Positions 44,509 through 53,845 of a stretch of 64,000 nt of DNA are shown here, piece by piece. A program made the position numbers and the translations under genes. Source of the DNA: JACVRW01 sp963751105 (GTDB taxonomy: Bacteria; Actinomycetota; Thermoleophilia; Solirubrobacterales; Thermoleophilaceae); the NCBI GenBank assembly GCA_963751105.1, contig CAVVTG010000001.1, positions 124,001-188,000 on the forward strand. Direction: 5' to 3'. Within the stretch, counting starts at the first letter, position 1; every line of letters begins with the position of its first letter. Below the pieces are notes generated by a model. The model made no database searches and was not told the origin of the DNA. It was given only the letters and a program-made list of their open reading frames with translations.

Positions 44509-44520
44509 GCGGAGATCATC

Positions 44521-46119
44521 TCAGGGCTGCGCCGGCGCCGGCTGGGCCGGGATCAGCACTCCCGGGTTGAGGATGCCGGCGGGATCGACGGCCGTCTTGG
44601 CCGCAGCCAGCGCCGCCGCGAAGGGCTCGGGACGTTGCCGGTCGTACCACGGGCGATGGTCGCGGCCCACGGCATGGTGGTGGGTGATCGTGCCACCCGC
44701 CGCGAGGATCGCCTCGGAGGCCGCCTGCTTGACCTCGTCCCACTGCTCCACCTCGGCGCCGCGGCGGGCCGGGGCGAGCACGGTGAAGTAGGGAGCCGCC
44801 CCGTCCGGGTAGGCGTGCGTGAGCCGACACGTCACCGACCCCTCCCCTAGGGCGGCCAGCGTGCGCCGGCTCACCTCGTCCACGAATGTCTCGAACCGGT
44901 CCCAGGTCACGGCCGACTCGAACGTCTCCGCCAGGATCCCGCCGGCCACGAACGTGTCGCGCAGGTAGGGCATCTGCAGGAACGAGTCGCGCCAGGCGTC
45001 GGCCGAGGCGGTGCGCTCACCCACCCGCGGCGGCTCCGGCAGTTCACCGCCATGGTCCCGGCACAGCTCGACAGCGCGATCCATCCAGGGCTCGAGCGGA
45101 TGGTCGGCAGATTCGAAGCCGAGCACGAGCAGCGCCCTCCCGTCCGGCGCGGCGCCGGTGAGCGCCGCCTCGCCGGGGTCGAGCAGCCGGCAGTTGGACG
45201 GGTGAAGGCCGGACTGGGCCAGCTCCCGGACCGCGTCGGCGCCCTGGGCGAACGAGCCGAAGGTCACGCCGGCCGAGGCGCGAAAGCGCGGCCGCGGGCG
45301 CACCCGCACCCAGGCCTCGGTGATCACGCCGAGAATGCCCTCGGAGCCGATCAGCATCCGGTCGGGGCTCGGGCCGGCGCCCGAACCCGGCAACCGGCGG
45401 CTCTCCCAGACACCCCGGGGCGTGAGCGCCCGCACCGACTCCACGAAGTCGTCGATGTGCGTGGCCAGCGTGGCGAAGTGACCTCCGGCCCGGGTGGCGA
45501 TCCAGCCGCCCAGGGTGGAGTACTCGAAGGACTGCGGGTAGTGGCGCAGCGTGAGGCCGTGCTCGCGCAGCTGCGCCTCCAGTCCGGGCCCGGTGGCGCC
45601 GCCCTGAATGCGGGCGGCCAGTGAGGCCGGGTCGATCTCGAGCACGCGGTCGAGCCGCTTGAGGTCGACGGTCACGACGCCCGCGTACCCGGCTCCCTCG
45701 GCCGCCTCCACGCCGCCGACGACGCTCGTGCCGCCGCCGAACGGGATGGCGGCCGCCCCGGCCTCCTCGCACCAGGCGAGCAGGGCTTCGAGCTCGGCCT
45801 CGCTCGTGGGGTGGGCCACCACGTCGGGTGGGTGATCGAAGCGCCCGCGAAAGGCGCGGACCACGTCGCGGTACGCCCGGCCGTAGGCGTGGAGGGCGCG
45901 CTCGTACGGGTCGCTGCGGCAGATCGGCGCCAGCGCCGAGGGGGCCTCGAGACGTGGCCGGGGCAGCTCGAGCGCGTCGAGCTCGACCGGCCGCTCGGTC
46001 TCCGCCGGGGGGAAGCCGAGATGGGCGCGCGAGGCGTCCACGGTGGCGCGCACCTCGTCGTGAGAGGGCTGCTGGTCCTCGTAGCCCCAGCCCCAGAACT
46101 TGAGCCTTCGGCCGGTCAT
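44521..46119 (-). CDS. FAD-binding oxidase, alkyldihydroxyacetonephosphate synthase-like
   Basis: VAO/PCMH flavoprotein of 532 residues, similar to alkyl-DHAP synthase. It begins MTGRRLKFWGWGYEDQQP, characteristic of that group; the FAD site is AIPFGGGTSVVGGVE and the catalytic His-rich loop is THHHAVGRDHRPWY. In eukaryotes the enzyme makes ether lipids; bacterial relatives oxidise various hydroxy acids, so the substrate is uncertain. ATG with a TAGCGT box 8 bases upstream. First gene of a two-gene operon. Confidence 0.9.
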   Translation of the reverse strand: MTGRRLKFWGWGYEDQQPSHDEVRATVDASRAHLGFPPAETERPVELDALELPRPRLEAPSALAPICRSDPYERALHAYGRAYRDVVRAFRGRFDHPPDVVAHPTSEAELEALLAWCEEAGAAAIPFGGGTSVVGGVEAAEGAGYAGVVTVDLKRLDRVLEIDPASLAARIQGGATGPGLEAQLREHGLTLRHYPQSFEYSTLGGWIATRAGGHFATLATHIDDFVESVRALTPRGVWESRRLPGSGAGPSPDRMLIGSEGILGVITEAWVRVRPRPRFRASAGVTFGSFAQGADAVRELAQSGLHPSNCRLLDPGEAALTGAAPDGRALLVLGFESADHPLEPWMDRAVELCRDHGGELPEPPRVGERTASADAWRDSFLQMPYLRDTFVAGGILAETFESAVTWDRFETFVDEVSRRTLAALGEGSVTCRLTHAYPDGAAPYFTVLAPARRGAEVEQWDEVKQAASEAILAAGGTITHHHAVGRDHRPWYDRQRPEPFAAALAAAKTAVDPAGILNPGVLIPAQPAPAQP

Positions 46120-46179
46120 CGCGCGCCACGCTACTTGTGAAGCGATACCGGGCCGCCGCAGGGGTACAGTTGAACCCGA

Positions 46180-49100
46180 ATGGCCACGCCGGTAACGACC
46201 GTGCAGATCACCATGCCCCAAATGGGCGAGTCCGTGACCGAGGGAACGGTCCTCGAGTGGCGCAAACAGGTGGGCGACCGGGTGGAGGCCGAGGAGCCTC
46301 TGGTCGAGATCTCCACCGACAAGGTTGACGCCGAGGTGCCCGCCCCGGCGACCGGAACGCTGGCGAAGATCCTGGCCGAGCCGGATTCGCTCGTGCAGGT
46401 GGGCGCCGTCCTCGGCGAGATAGAGACGGGCGACGCACCGCCCGCCGAGGAGGACGAGAGCCCGCCCGCCGCCGGCTCCGGCGAGCTCGTGGACGTCGCC
46501 TTTCCCGAGATGGGCGATTCGGTGGCCGAGGGGACCGTGCTCGACTGGAGGGTCGGGCCGGGCGACACGGTGGCCGTCGACGACCCCCTCGTGGAGGTCT
46601 CCACCGACAAGGTGGACGCCGAGGTACCGGCACCGGTGGCCGGGACGGTGGAGGAGATCCTGGCCCAGCCCGACGACACCGTCGCCGTGGGCTCGATTCT
46701 GTGCCGGATCGCCGCGGGCGCCGGCGCGGCGCCGAGCTCCGGAAACGGTCCCGTGCAGCCGAAGGCCGAGCCGGCGGCCAAGCCGGTGGAGGAGTCGGCG
46801 CCTGCGTCGGGCAACGGCGGAAACGCCACGCCGGTGGCCGCGCGCATGGCGAGCGCACACGGTCTGGACCTGGACGCCATCCGCGGCTCCGGCCCCCGCG
46901 GGCGGGTGACGAAGGAGGACGTGCTGGCCGCCGTCGAAGGCAATGGAGGCGCCGCCGCGCCTGCGCCCGCCGGCGAAGCCGACACCACCCCCATCCGCGG
47001 CCCCGCGGCCACGCTCGTGCGCTTCATGAACGAGAGCCGCTCGATACCGACGGCCACCAGCTTCCGCACCCTGCCCGTCGACGTGCTGGACGCGCGGCGC
47101 AAGGACGTGAAGACGAGCGGCCGCAAGCTCTCGTTCACCCACCTGATCGCCTGGGCCGTGGTCCAGGCCGCGCGCGACATGCCGGTGATGGGACACGCCT
47201 ACTCGGAACAGGACGGCAAGCCGCTGCGGGTCGCGCCGGGCTCGGCCAGCCTCGGACTGGCGGTGGACGTGGAGCGCAAGGACGGCAGTCGCTCGCTCGT
47301 CGTCCCGGTGCTCGCGGACGCGAGCGAGATGGACTTCGCCTCCTTCGTCGCCCGCTACGACGAGCTCGTGGCCGGGGCGCGCGACAACACGCTCCCTCCC
47401 GACGCCTATCAGGGCGCCAATATCACCCTCACCAACCCGGGCGGCATCGGCACGGTGGCCAGCGTTCCGCGGCTCATGCCCGGCCAGGGCACGATCGTGG
47501 CCACCGGGGCGATCGGCTATCCGCCCGGTCTCACCGCACTGGCCCCGGACAAGCTGCGCGAGCTGGGCGTGCAGAAGGTCATGACCATGACCAGCACGTA
47601 CGACCACCGGGTGATCCAGGGCGCGGAGTCGGGCGCCTTCCTGCGCCGCGTGGACGAGCTGCTGCAGGGCGCCGACGGGTTCTACGAAACGGTCTTCGAG
47701 GGTCTCGGGATCGACGGGAGCACGACCTCGGCCGAGCCCGCGGCGGTCACGGCAGCCGAGCCGGTGCCCGCCGCCACCGTCCCGGCGGCCGGCCCGGTGG
47801 CCGATGCCGCACTGCTCCAGGCAGTTCAGGCGGCCACGTCGCTGGTCAAGGCCCACCGCATGCACGGGCACCTGGCCGCGCAGCTCGATCCGCTCGGCTC
47901 GGCGCCGGTGGGCGATCCGGCCCTCGAGCCGGCCACCGTCAAGCTCACCGACGACCTGATGCGGCGCATCCCGGCGTCCGTCCTGCGCGTGGCGGTGGCG
48001 GGCGATACGTTCGCGGACGCGCTGCCGCGCCTGCGCGACACCTACACGGGCACGATCGCCTACGAGATCGAGCACATCTCCGACCACGAGCAGCGCGTAT
48101 GGCTGCGCCAGGCAATCGAGTCGGGCGCTTACCGCGAGCCACTCGACGAGGAGGCCCGGCGCCGGCTGCTGAGGCGCCTGTCGGAGGTCGAGGCCCTGGA
48201 GGGCTATCTGCACAAGGCCTTCCTGGGCAAGAAGCAGTTCTCGATCGAAGGCCTCGACACGCTGGTGCCCATGCTCGACGAGGCGATCGAGCTCGGCTCG
48301 GCCGACGGAGCGCGCGAGGTGGTGGTGGGTATGGCCCACCGCGGCCGCCTCAACGTTCTCGCGCACACGGTCGGGCGGCCCTACGAGGCGATCCTCGCCG
48401 AGTTCGAGGGCGAGCAGACGCTGGCCGTGGACACCGCCGCGCCCGAGGGCGGCACCGGCGACGTGAAGTACCACTACGGCGCCAGCGGCACCTACGCCAC
48501 CCTGTCGGGCAGGGGGGTGACCGTGACCCTCTCGCCCAACCCGAGCCACCTCGAGTACGTGAACCCGGTGATCGAGGGCCGCGCCCGGGCCGACCAGACC
48601 GGCCGCAAGGCCCGCGACCTGACCCACGACCCGTCGGCCGTGCTGCCGGTGATCATCCACGGCGACGCCGCCTTCCCCGCCCAGGGCGTCGTCTCCGAGA
48701 CGCTCAACCTCCAGGCGCTGCCCGGCTACTCCACCGGCGGCACGCTCCACGTGATCGCCAACAACCAGCTCGGCTTCACCACGGACCCGGAGGAGAGCCG
48801 CTCCACGCGCTACGCCTCCGACCCGGCCAAGGGCTTCGACATGCCGATCATCCACGTGAACGCCGACGACGTGGAGGCCTGCGTGTCGGCCATGCGGCTG
48901 GCCGGCGCGTTCCGCCAGACCTTTGGCCGCGACGCGCTGATCGACCTGATCGGCTACCGGCGCTTCGGCCACAACGAGACAGACGAGCCCGCCTACACCC
49001 AGCCGCAGATGTACGAGCTGATCAAGCAGCACCCACCGGTGCGCAAGCTGTACGCCGAGACGCTCGAGCAGGAGGGCGTGGTCAGCGGCGACGAGGCCGA

Positions 49101-50445
49101 GGCGATGGCCGCCGATGCCTACTCGAAGGTGGCGGACGCGCACACCGAGCTGAAGGAGTCGATCGGAACGCCGCCCGAGACCGGTGAGATCGAGCTCGAC
49201 CGGACCATGAGCAGGGAGCCGCGCACCACCGTCGCGGAGGACACACTGCGTTCGCTGGGCGAGCAGTTGCTGCGGCTGCCCGACGGCTTCACGCTGCACC
49301 GCAAGCTCAAGCCGTTCCTCGACCGCCGTCGCGCGGTGTTCGAGGAGGGCGGGCCGGTGGACTGGGCCCACGCCGAGGCTCTCGCCGTGGCCTCGCTGCT
49401 CGCCCTGGGAGTGCCCACCCGGCTCACCGGCCAGGACTCCGAGCGCGGCACCTTCAGCCAGCGGCACGCCGTTCTGCACGACGCACAGACCGGGGAGCGC
49501 TACACCCCGCTGCAGCGCCTGCGCGACGCCAACGCGCCCTTCGAGCTCCACAACAGCCCGCTGTCTGAGCAGGCCTGCATGGGCTTCGAGTACGGCTACT
49601 CGGTGCAGGCGCCCGACGCGCTCATCCTGTGGGAGGCCCAGTTCGGCGACTTCGTCAACTCGGCCCAGGTGATCGTCGACCAGTTCCTCATCTCGGGCCT
49701 GGCCAAGTGGGGCCAGACCTCCCGCCTGTCGCTCCTGCTCCCGCACGGCTACGAGGGTTCGGGGCCCGAGCATTCGAGCGGCCGCCTGGAGCGCTTCCTG
49801 CAGTCCGCGGCCGAGGGCAACATCCGCGTGGCCAACGCCACGACTCCGGCCCAGTACTTCCATCTGCTCCGGCGCCAGGCGCTCGTGTCCAAGCCGCGCC
49901 CGCTGATCGTGATGACGCCGAAGAGCCTGCTGCGGCTGCCGGCCGCCACCTCCACGCTGGCCGAGCTCGCCGAGGGGTCGTTCGAGCGGGTGCTGGACGA
50001 CCCGCGCGTCGGCGACGGCGGGACCGACCGCGCCAACGTGACTCGCCTGGTGCTCTGCTCGGGCAAGATCTTCTACGACATCGACGCCCACGAGGACCGG
50101 GAAGGCCAGGACCACATCGCGGTGGCCCGGGTCGAGCTGCTCTACCCCTTCCCGGAGGCGGAGCTCACCGAGCTGATGGAGAGCTATCCGAACCTCGAGC
50201 GCGTGGTGTGGGTGCAGGAGGAGCCGCGCAACATGGGTGCCCGGGCGTTCATGCGCCGGCGCATGGCGGAGATCCTGCCCGAGCGGCTGGCCTACGACTA
50301 CGTCGGCCGTCAGCTGCGCGCCGCTCCCGGGGAGGGCTACTCGGCGGCGCACAAGCGCGAGCAGGCGCGGATCGTGCGCGTGGCGCTGGATCTCCAGGAA
50401 GACCGCCTCGAGCCCGACAGCTCGGCGCAGCGGCCGTTGATGTGA
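46180..50445 (+). CDS. 2-oxoglutarate dehydrogenase E2-E1 fusion with two lipoyl domains
   Basis: Multifunctional TCA-cycle enzyme of 1421 residues. In order: lipoyl domain 1 (about 6-83, lipoyl Lys48 in STDKVDAEV), lipoyl domain 2 (about 103-178, Lys144), E1/E3-binding peripheral subunit domain (about 217-252, MASAHGLDLDAIRGSGPRG), E2 catalytic succinyltransferase domain (about 272-505, DHRVIQG with His476), and thiamine-dependent E1 (about 545-1421, with GMAHRGRLNVLAH, GDAAFPAQGVVSETLN and GYRRFGHNETDEP). Mycobacterial Kgd and corynebacterial OdhA carry the E2 catalytic and E1 parts but no lipoyl or subunit-binding domains; here one chain holds all E1 and E2 functions, and only E3 is separate. 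ATG 9 bases after TACAGT. Translationally coupled to gnd. Confidence 0.95.
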   Translation: MATPVTTVQITMPQMGESVTEGTVLEWRKQVGDRVEAEEPLVEISTDKVDAEVPAPATGTLAKILAEPDSLVQVGAVLGEIETGDAPPAEEDESPPAAGSGELVDVAFPEMGDSVAEGTVLDWRVGPGDTVAVDDPLVEVSTDKVDAEVPAPVAGTVEEILAQPDDTVAVGSILCRIAAGAGAAPSSGNGPVQPKAEPAAKPVEESAPASGNGGNATPVAARMASAHGLDLDAIRGSGPRGRVTKEDVLAAVEGNGGAAAPAPAGEADTTPIRGPAATLVRFMNESRSIPTATSFRTLPVDVLDARRKDVKTSGRKLSFTHLIAWAVVQAARDMPVMGHAYSEQDGKPLRVAPGSASLGLAVDVERKDGSRSLVVPVLADASEMDFASFVARYDELVAGARDNTLPPDAYQGANITLTNPGGIGTVASVPRLMPGQGTIVATGAIGYPPGLTALAPDKLRELGVQKVMTMTSTYDHRVIQGAESGAFLRRVDELLQGADGFYETVFEGLGIDGSTTSAEPAAVTAAEPVPAATVPAAGPVADAALLQAVQAATSLVKAHRMHGHLAAQLDPLGSAPVGDPALEPATVKLTDDLMRRIPASVLRVAVAGDTFADALPRLRDTYTGTIAYEIEHISDHEQRVWLRQAIESGAYREPLDEEARRRLLRRLSEVEALEGYLHKAFLGKKQFSIEGLDTLVPMLDEAIELGSADGAREVVVGMAHRGRLNVLAHTVGRPYEAILAEFEGEQTLAVDTAAPEGGTGDVKYHYGASGTYATLSGRGVTVTLSPNPSHLEYVNPVIEGRARADQTGRKARDLTHDPSAVLPVIIHGDAAFPAQGVVSETLNLQALPGYSTGGTLHVIANNQLGFTTDPEESRSTRYASDPAKGFDMPIIHVNADDVEACVSAMRLAGAFRQTFGRDALIDLIGYRRFGHNETDEPAYTQPQMYELIKQHPPVRKLYAETLEQEGVVSGDEAEAMAADAYSKVADAHTELKESIGTPPETGEIELDRTMSREPRTTVAEDTLRSLGEQLLRLPDGFTLHRKLKPFLDRRRAVFEEGGPVDWAHAEALAVASLLALGVPTRLTGQDSERGTFSQRHAVLHDAQTGERYTPLQRLRDANAPFELHNSPLSEQACMGFEYGYSVQAPDALILWEAQFGDFVNSAQVIVDQFLISGLAKWGQTSRLSLLLPHGYEGSGPEHSSGRLERFLQSAAEGNIRVANATTPAQYFHLLRRQALVSKPRPLIVMTPKSLLRLPAATSTLAELAEGSFERVLDDPRVGDGGTDRANVTRLVLCSGKIFYDIDAHEDREGQDHIAVARVELLYPFPEAELTELMESYPNLERVVWVQEEPRNMGARAFMRRRMAEILPERLAYDYVGRQLRAAPGEGYSAAHKREQARIVRVALDLQEDRLEPDSSAQRPLM

Positions 50446-51887
50446 GCGGCTCCTCCGAGCGTCACCTCGGCCTCACCGGCCTGGCCACCATGGGCGCCAA
50501 CCTCGCGCGCAACGTCGCCCACCACGGCATCCCGGTGGCCGTGCACAACCGCACGGGAGCGAAGACGGAGCGCTTCATGGACGAGCACGGCGACGAGGGC
50601 CCGCTCGAGGGCACCGCCTCGACGGAGGAGTTCGTCGCTGCGCTGACGCCGCCTCGCGCGATCATCGTGATGGTCAAGGCCGGCAAGCCGGTCGACGGCG
50701 TGATCGAGGAGCTGGTGCCGCTGATGGAGCGCGGCGACGTGATCATCGACGGCGGCAACTCCCACTTCCGCGACACGCAACGCCGCAGCGGCGAGCTCGC
50801 CGAGCGCGGCCTGCGGTTCCTCGGCACCGGCGTGTCGGGCGGCGAGGAGGGCGCGCTCAAGGGCCCGAGCATCATGCCGGGCGGGGACCGCGAAGCGTAC
50901 GGCGAGGTCGAGGAGGTGTTCGAGCAGATCGCCGCCCAGGTGGACGGCACGCCCTGCTGCACCTACGTCGGCGACAACGGCGCCGGCCACTACGTGAAGA
51001 TGGTCCACAACGGCATCGAGTACGCCGACATCCAGCTGATCGCCGAGGCCTACGACCTGCTTCGCAACGGGGTGGGCCTCGAGGTGGCGGAGATCGCCGA
51101 GGTGTTCCGGGGCTGGAACGAGGGCGAGCTCGAGTCGTTCCTGATCGAGATCGCGGCCACGGTCATGGCCAAGACCGACGAGGCTACGGGCGAACCGCTG
51201 CTTGACGTGATCCTCGATGAGGCCGAGCAGAAGGGCACCGGCCGCTGGACGGCGCAGGACGCGCTCGAGCTGGGGGTGCCCCTCACGGCGATCACCGAGG
51301 CGGTGTTCGCCCGCTCCCTGTCGGCGTTGCGCGACCAGCGCGTCCATGCCTCCGAGCTGCTGGCCGGACCGCGCCCGGGTGAGGGAGAGCGTCTGGACCG
51401 CTCGCTCATCGACGACATCCAGCACGCGCTCTACGCGTCCAAGATCGTGGCCTACGCCCAGGGGTTCGAGCAGATGACGGCCGCCTCCGAGCAGGAGGAC
51501 TGGGGCATCGATCTCGGCGCGATGGCCACCATCTGGCGCGGCGGCTGCATCATCCGGGCGCGCTTCCTCGACCGCATCCGCGAGGCCTACGAAACCGACC
51601 CCAAGACGCCGAACCTGATGCTCGTGGACACCTTCTCCGACGCGCTCGGCAACGCGCAGGACCCCTGGCGCCGCGTGATCGCGCGGGCCACCGAGCTGGG
51701 TGTGCCCGTGCCGGCCTTCACCTCATCGCTGGCCTACTACGACGGCTACCGCCGCGGCCGCGGCCCCGCCAGCCTGATCCAGGGCTTGCGCGACCTGTTC
51801 GGGGCGCACACCTATCGCCGGGTGGACCGCGACGGCGCCTTCCACACGCGCTGGAGCGAGGACGGCAGCGAGGTGGAGGCGGACTGA
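50442..51887 (+). CDS. gnd: 6-phosphogluconate dehydrogenase (decarboxylating)
   Basis: NADP-dependent enzyme of 481 residues that yields ribulose 5-phosphate and CO2. N-terminal dinucleotide motif GLTGLATMGANLARN, substrate motifs DGGNSHFRDT and GVSGGEEGALKGPSIMPGG, catalytic Lys in GAGHYVKMVHNGIEY, and C-terminal IRARFLDRI and GYRRGRGPASLIQGLRD. The long homodimeric form. The GTG start overlaps the stop of the E2-E1 gene (GTGA). Together with the epimerase it covers part of the oxidative pentose phosphate route. Confidence 0.95.
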   Translation: MSGSSERHLGLTGLATMGANLARNVAHHGIPVAVHNRTGAKTERFMDEHGDEGPLEGTASTEEFVAALTPPRAIIVMVKAGKPVDGVIEELVPLMERGDVIIDGGNSHFRDTQRRSGELAERGLRFLGTGVSGGEEGALKGPSIMPGGDREAYGEVEEVFEQIAAQVDGTPCCTYVGDNGAGHYVKMVHNGIEYADIQLIAEAYDLLRNGVGLEVAEIAEVFRGWNEGELESFLIEIAATVMAKTDEATGEPLLDVILDEAEQKGTGRWTAQDALELGVPLTAITEAVFARSLSALRDQRVHASELLAGPRPGEGERLDRSLIDDIQHALYASKIVAYAQGFEQMTAASEQEDWGIDLGAMATIWRGGCIIRARFLDRIREAYETDPKTPNLMLVDTFSDALGNAQDPWRRVIARATELGVPVPAFTSSLAYYDGYRRGRGPASLIQGLRDLFGAHTYRRVDRDGAFHTRWSEDGSEVEAD

Positions 51888-51894
51888 GGTCCGC

Positions 51895-52731
51895 TCAGCG
51901 CTTGCCGGCCTGACCCTCGGCGAGGGCCGAGGCCAGACGCTCCGAGCCCAGCCGGCGCTGCAGGCGCGCGGCCGTGACCGGGGCGAGCGAGGAGAGGAAG
52001 ACGCCGGCGCGCATGCCCAGCGGAGCGACGTCGAGCTCGGCCCGGTTCTCCTCCACGCCGCGCACCACGGCCGCGGCTACCTCGTCCGGCGTGCAGGTGC
52101 CAACGAAGCGCGGCAGCTCCACGCCGGCCTCGGCGAACATGCCCGCCCCCGACACGAACCCGGGGAACACCACCGTCACTCCAACGCCCGTGCCGTGCAG
52201 GTCCTCCCGCAGACCCGAGGCGAACCCGCGCAGGCCGAACTTGGTGGCCGAATACACGGTGGACCGGTGTGAGGCGACCTTGCCCGACAGCGAGGAGATG
52301 AACACCAGGTGACCCCGGCCCCGCTCGACCATCCCGGGCACGAGCGCGCGCGACAGCTGGATGGGAGCACGGAGGTTCACGTCGAGCGCGCGGTCGAGCT
52401 GCTCGGGCGAGAAGTCGGTGAGCGCCCCGCTGGAAGGAAGCGCGGCGTTGGCCACGAGCACGTCCACCACGCCGGCGCGCTCGGCCAGGCGCAAGGCGGC
52501 CGGCCCGTCGGAGAGGTCGGCGGTGGCGACCTCCGGCCGGTCGCCCAGCTGCGAGCGCAGCTCCTCGAGCGCGTCGGTGCGCCGGCCGTTGAGGATCAGG
52601 CGCGCGCCGCCCCGGTCCAGCGCCGTGGCGATGGAGCGCCCGATTCCGCCCGAGGCGCCGGTCAGCAGCACTGTTGAGCCGGCCAGGTCCAGGCCGCGGA
52701 CGCTAGCGCAGAAGCCTCGGCCTGCCACCAT
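51895..52731 (-). CDS. Short-chain dehydrogenase/reductase
   Basis: Classical SDR of about 278 residues. Cofactor motif TGASGGIGRSIA, NAA in VANAALPSSG, and the catalytic triad with Ser in FISSLSGK and YSATK (YxxxK). The C-terminal extension after about 235 is typical of membrane-associated SDRs of the DltE/Sadh-like type. Start uncertain: ATG at 52731 or GTG at 52701 (VRGLDLAGSTVLL), the latter giving the more usual N-terminus. Confidence 0.85.
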   Translation of the reverse strand: MVAGRGFCASVRGLDLAGSTVLLTGASGGIGRSIATALDRGGARLILNGRRTDALEELRSQLGDRPEVATADLSDGPAALRLAERAGVVDVLVANAALPSSGALTDFSPEQLDRALDVNLRAPIQLSRALVPGMVERGRGHLVFISSLSGKVASHRSTVYSATKFGLRGFASGLREDLHGTGVGVTVVFPGFVSGAGMFAEAGVELPRFVGTCTPDEVAAAVVRGVEENRAELDVAPLGMRAGVFLSSLAPVTAARLQRRLGSERLASALAEGQAGKR

Positions 52732-52737
52732 TGAGGC

Positions 52738-52857
52738 GTGCTCTGGATCGCCCACGCCGGCCATTGGCTCACCACCATCGCCTACTTCGTGCCGGTGGTG
52801 GCCTTCCTCGTCTGGCTGCTGGTCACCCAGGTGCGCGATCGCCGCAGCCGCGGGTGA
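52738..52857 (+). CDS. Small single-helix membrane protein
   Basis: A 39-residue ORF: GTG start, residues about 9-30 form one hydrophobic helix (WLTTIAYFVPVVAFLVWLL), ending in a basic RDRRSRG tail. It fills the gap between the SDR gene and the zinc-binding protein gene, its stop codon lies in the Zur-type palindrome, and the composition is that of a genuine membrane miniprotein. No homologue can be named; a role in metal uptake or sensing would be a guess. Confidence 0.5.
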   Translation: MLWIAHAGHWLTTIAYFVPVVAFLVWLLVTQVRDRRSRG

Positions 52858-52869
52858 GAATCATTCTCA
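52855..52869. promoter_or_regulatory. Zur/Fur-type operator
   Basis: TGAGAATCATTCTCA is a perfect 15-base palindrome around a central C, of the same form as actinobacterial Zur boxes (TGAAAATGATTTTCA-like). It is followed directly by TATCCT, the likely -10, and 18 bases later by the ATG of a zinc-uptake lipoprotein gene. Zinc-responsive repression is the simplest reading. Confidence 0.75.
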
Positions 52870-52887
52870 GTATCCTCGGGCGGCCTC

Positions 52888-53829
52888 ATGCTCCGTCCCG
52901 CCGGCATCCTCATCGTCGCGCTGCTCTGCGCCCTGGCCCTGGTGCCTCTGGCCGGCTGCGGTGACGATTCGCAGCCGGGCTCCGATGACCGGGTGACCGC
53001 TGTGGCCACCACGACCCAGGTGGCCGACCTGACTCGCAACGTCGGGGGCGACCTCGTGGAGGTCGACGCGCTCCTCGAGAGCGGCGCCGATCCACACGAC
53101 TACGAGCCCCGGCCGAGCGACGCCGCGGCACTGTCCGACGCGGCCCTGGTCGTCCGCTCGGGCGGCGACGTGGACGTCTGGCTCGACGACCTGATCGAGA
53201 GCTCCGGGTTCGAGGGCGAAGTGGTGGATCTGATCGGCTCGGTCGACACCGTCGACGAGGGCTCCGAAACCGACCCCCACTGGTGGCAGGACCCCCGCAA
53301 CGCGATCCTCGCCGTGCAGTCCATTCGCAACGCCATGATCGAGGCCGATCCCGACCACCGGAAGGCCTACACCGGCAACGCCGCCGCCTACGTGAAGAAA
53401 CTCGAGCGCCTCGATTCGCAGGCCGCCGCGTGCTTCGAGCGCGTGCCGGCGGCCAGGCGCAAGATCGTGACCACCCACGACGCCTTCGCCTATCTCGCCG
53501 AGCGCTATGACATCGAGATCGTCGGCTCGGTCATCCCCTCGCTGTCCACCCAGGCGCAGCCGTCGGCCAAGGACGTCGAGCGGCTGGTCGGCCAGATCGA
53601 GGACGAGGGCGTGGAGGCGCTGTTCCCGGAGTCGGGCGTGAGCGAGCGGCTCGAGCAGGCCCTGTCGCGGGAGGCCGGTGCGGAGGTGGGCGCCGACCTC
53701 TGGGCCGACACCCTCGGCGAGAGCGGCACTGCCGCGGGCACCTACATCGGCGCGATGGCTGCCAACGTCGCGGCGCTCGTCGACGGGATGACCGGCGGCG
53801 AGCTCGACTGCCGGCCCGACGGCGCCTGA
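52888..53829 (+). CDS. Metal ABC transporter substrate-binding lipoprotein (ZnuA-like)
   Basis: Cluster A-I zinc/manganese binding protein of 313 residues. Lipobox PLAGC gives a lipid-anchored Cys near residue 22. Metal-site segments are ADPHDYEPRPSDA, DPHWWQDPRNA, VTTHDAFAYLAERY, and PESGVSERLEQ with SGTAAGTYIGAM. Short His-rich loop characteristic of zinc rather than manganese proteins is not evident, so the metal is inferred from the upstream Zur-type box. The permease and ATPase genes are not in the window downstream, which carries other genes on the opposite strand. Confidence 0.88.
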   Translation: MLRPAGILIVALLCALALVPLAGCGDDSQPGSDDRVTAVATTTQVADLTRNVGGDLVEVDALLESGADPHDYEPRPSDAAALSDAALVVRSGGDVDVWLDDLIESSGFEGEVVDLIGSVDTVDEGSETDPHWWQDPRNAILAVQSIRNAMIEADPDHRKAYTGNAAAYVKKLERLDSQAAACFERVPAARRKIVTTHDAFAYLAERYDIEIVGSVIPSLSTQAQPSAKDVERLVGQIEDEGVEALFPESGVSERLEQALSREAGAEVGADLWADTLGESGTAAGTYIGAMAANVAALVDGMTGGELDCRPDGA

Positions 53830-53845
53830 GCGGCCGGCCGTGGGA

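Noticed and set aside
44521..50352. Very long open frame on the minus strand (1943 codons) across the E2-E1 fusion gene
   Set aside because: Only the part from 44521 to 46119 encodes a recognisable protein; the remainder is the antisense of the E2-E1 gene, with the His/Val/Arg-rich composition of an antisense frame in GC-rich DNA.
52855..52869. Palindrome as a terminator of the preceding small ORF
   Set aside because: It is AT-rich, without loop, immediately upstream of a -10 box and a zinc-uptake gene, and matches the Zur/Fur box form.
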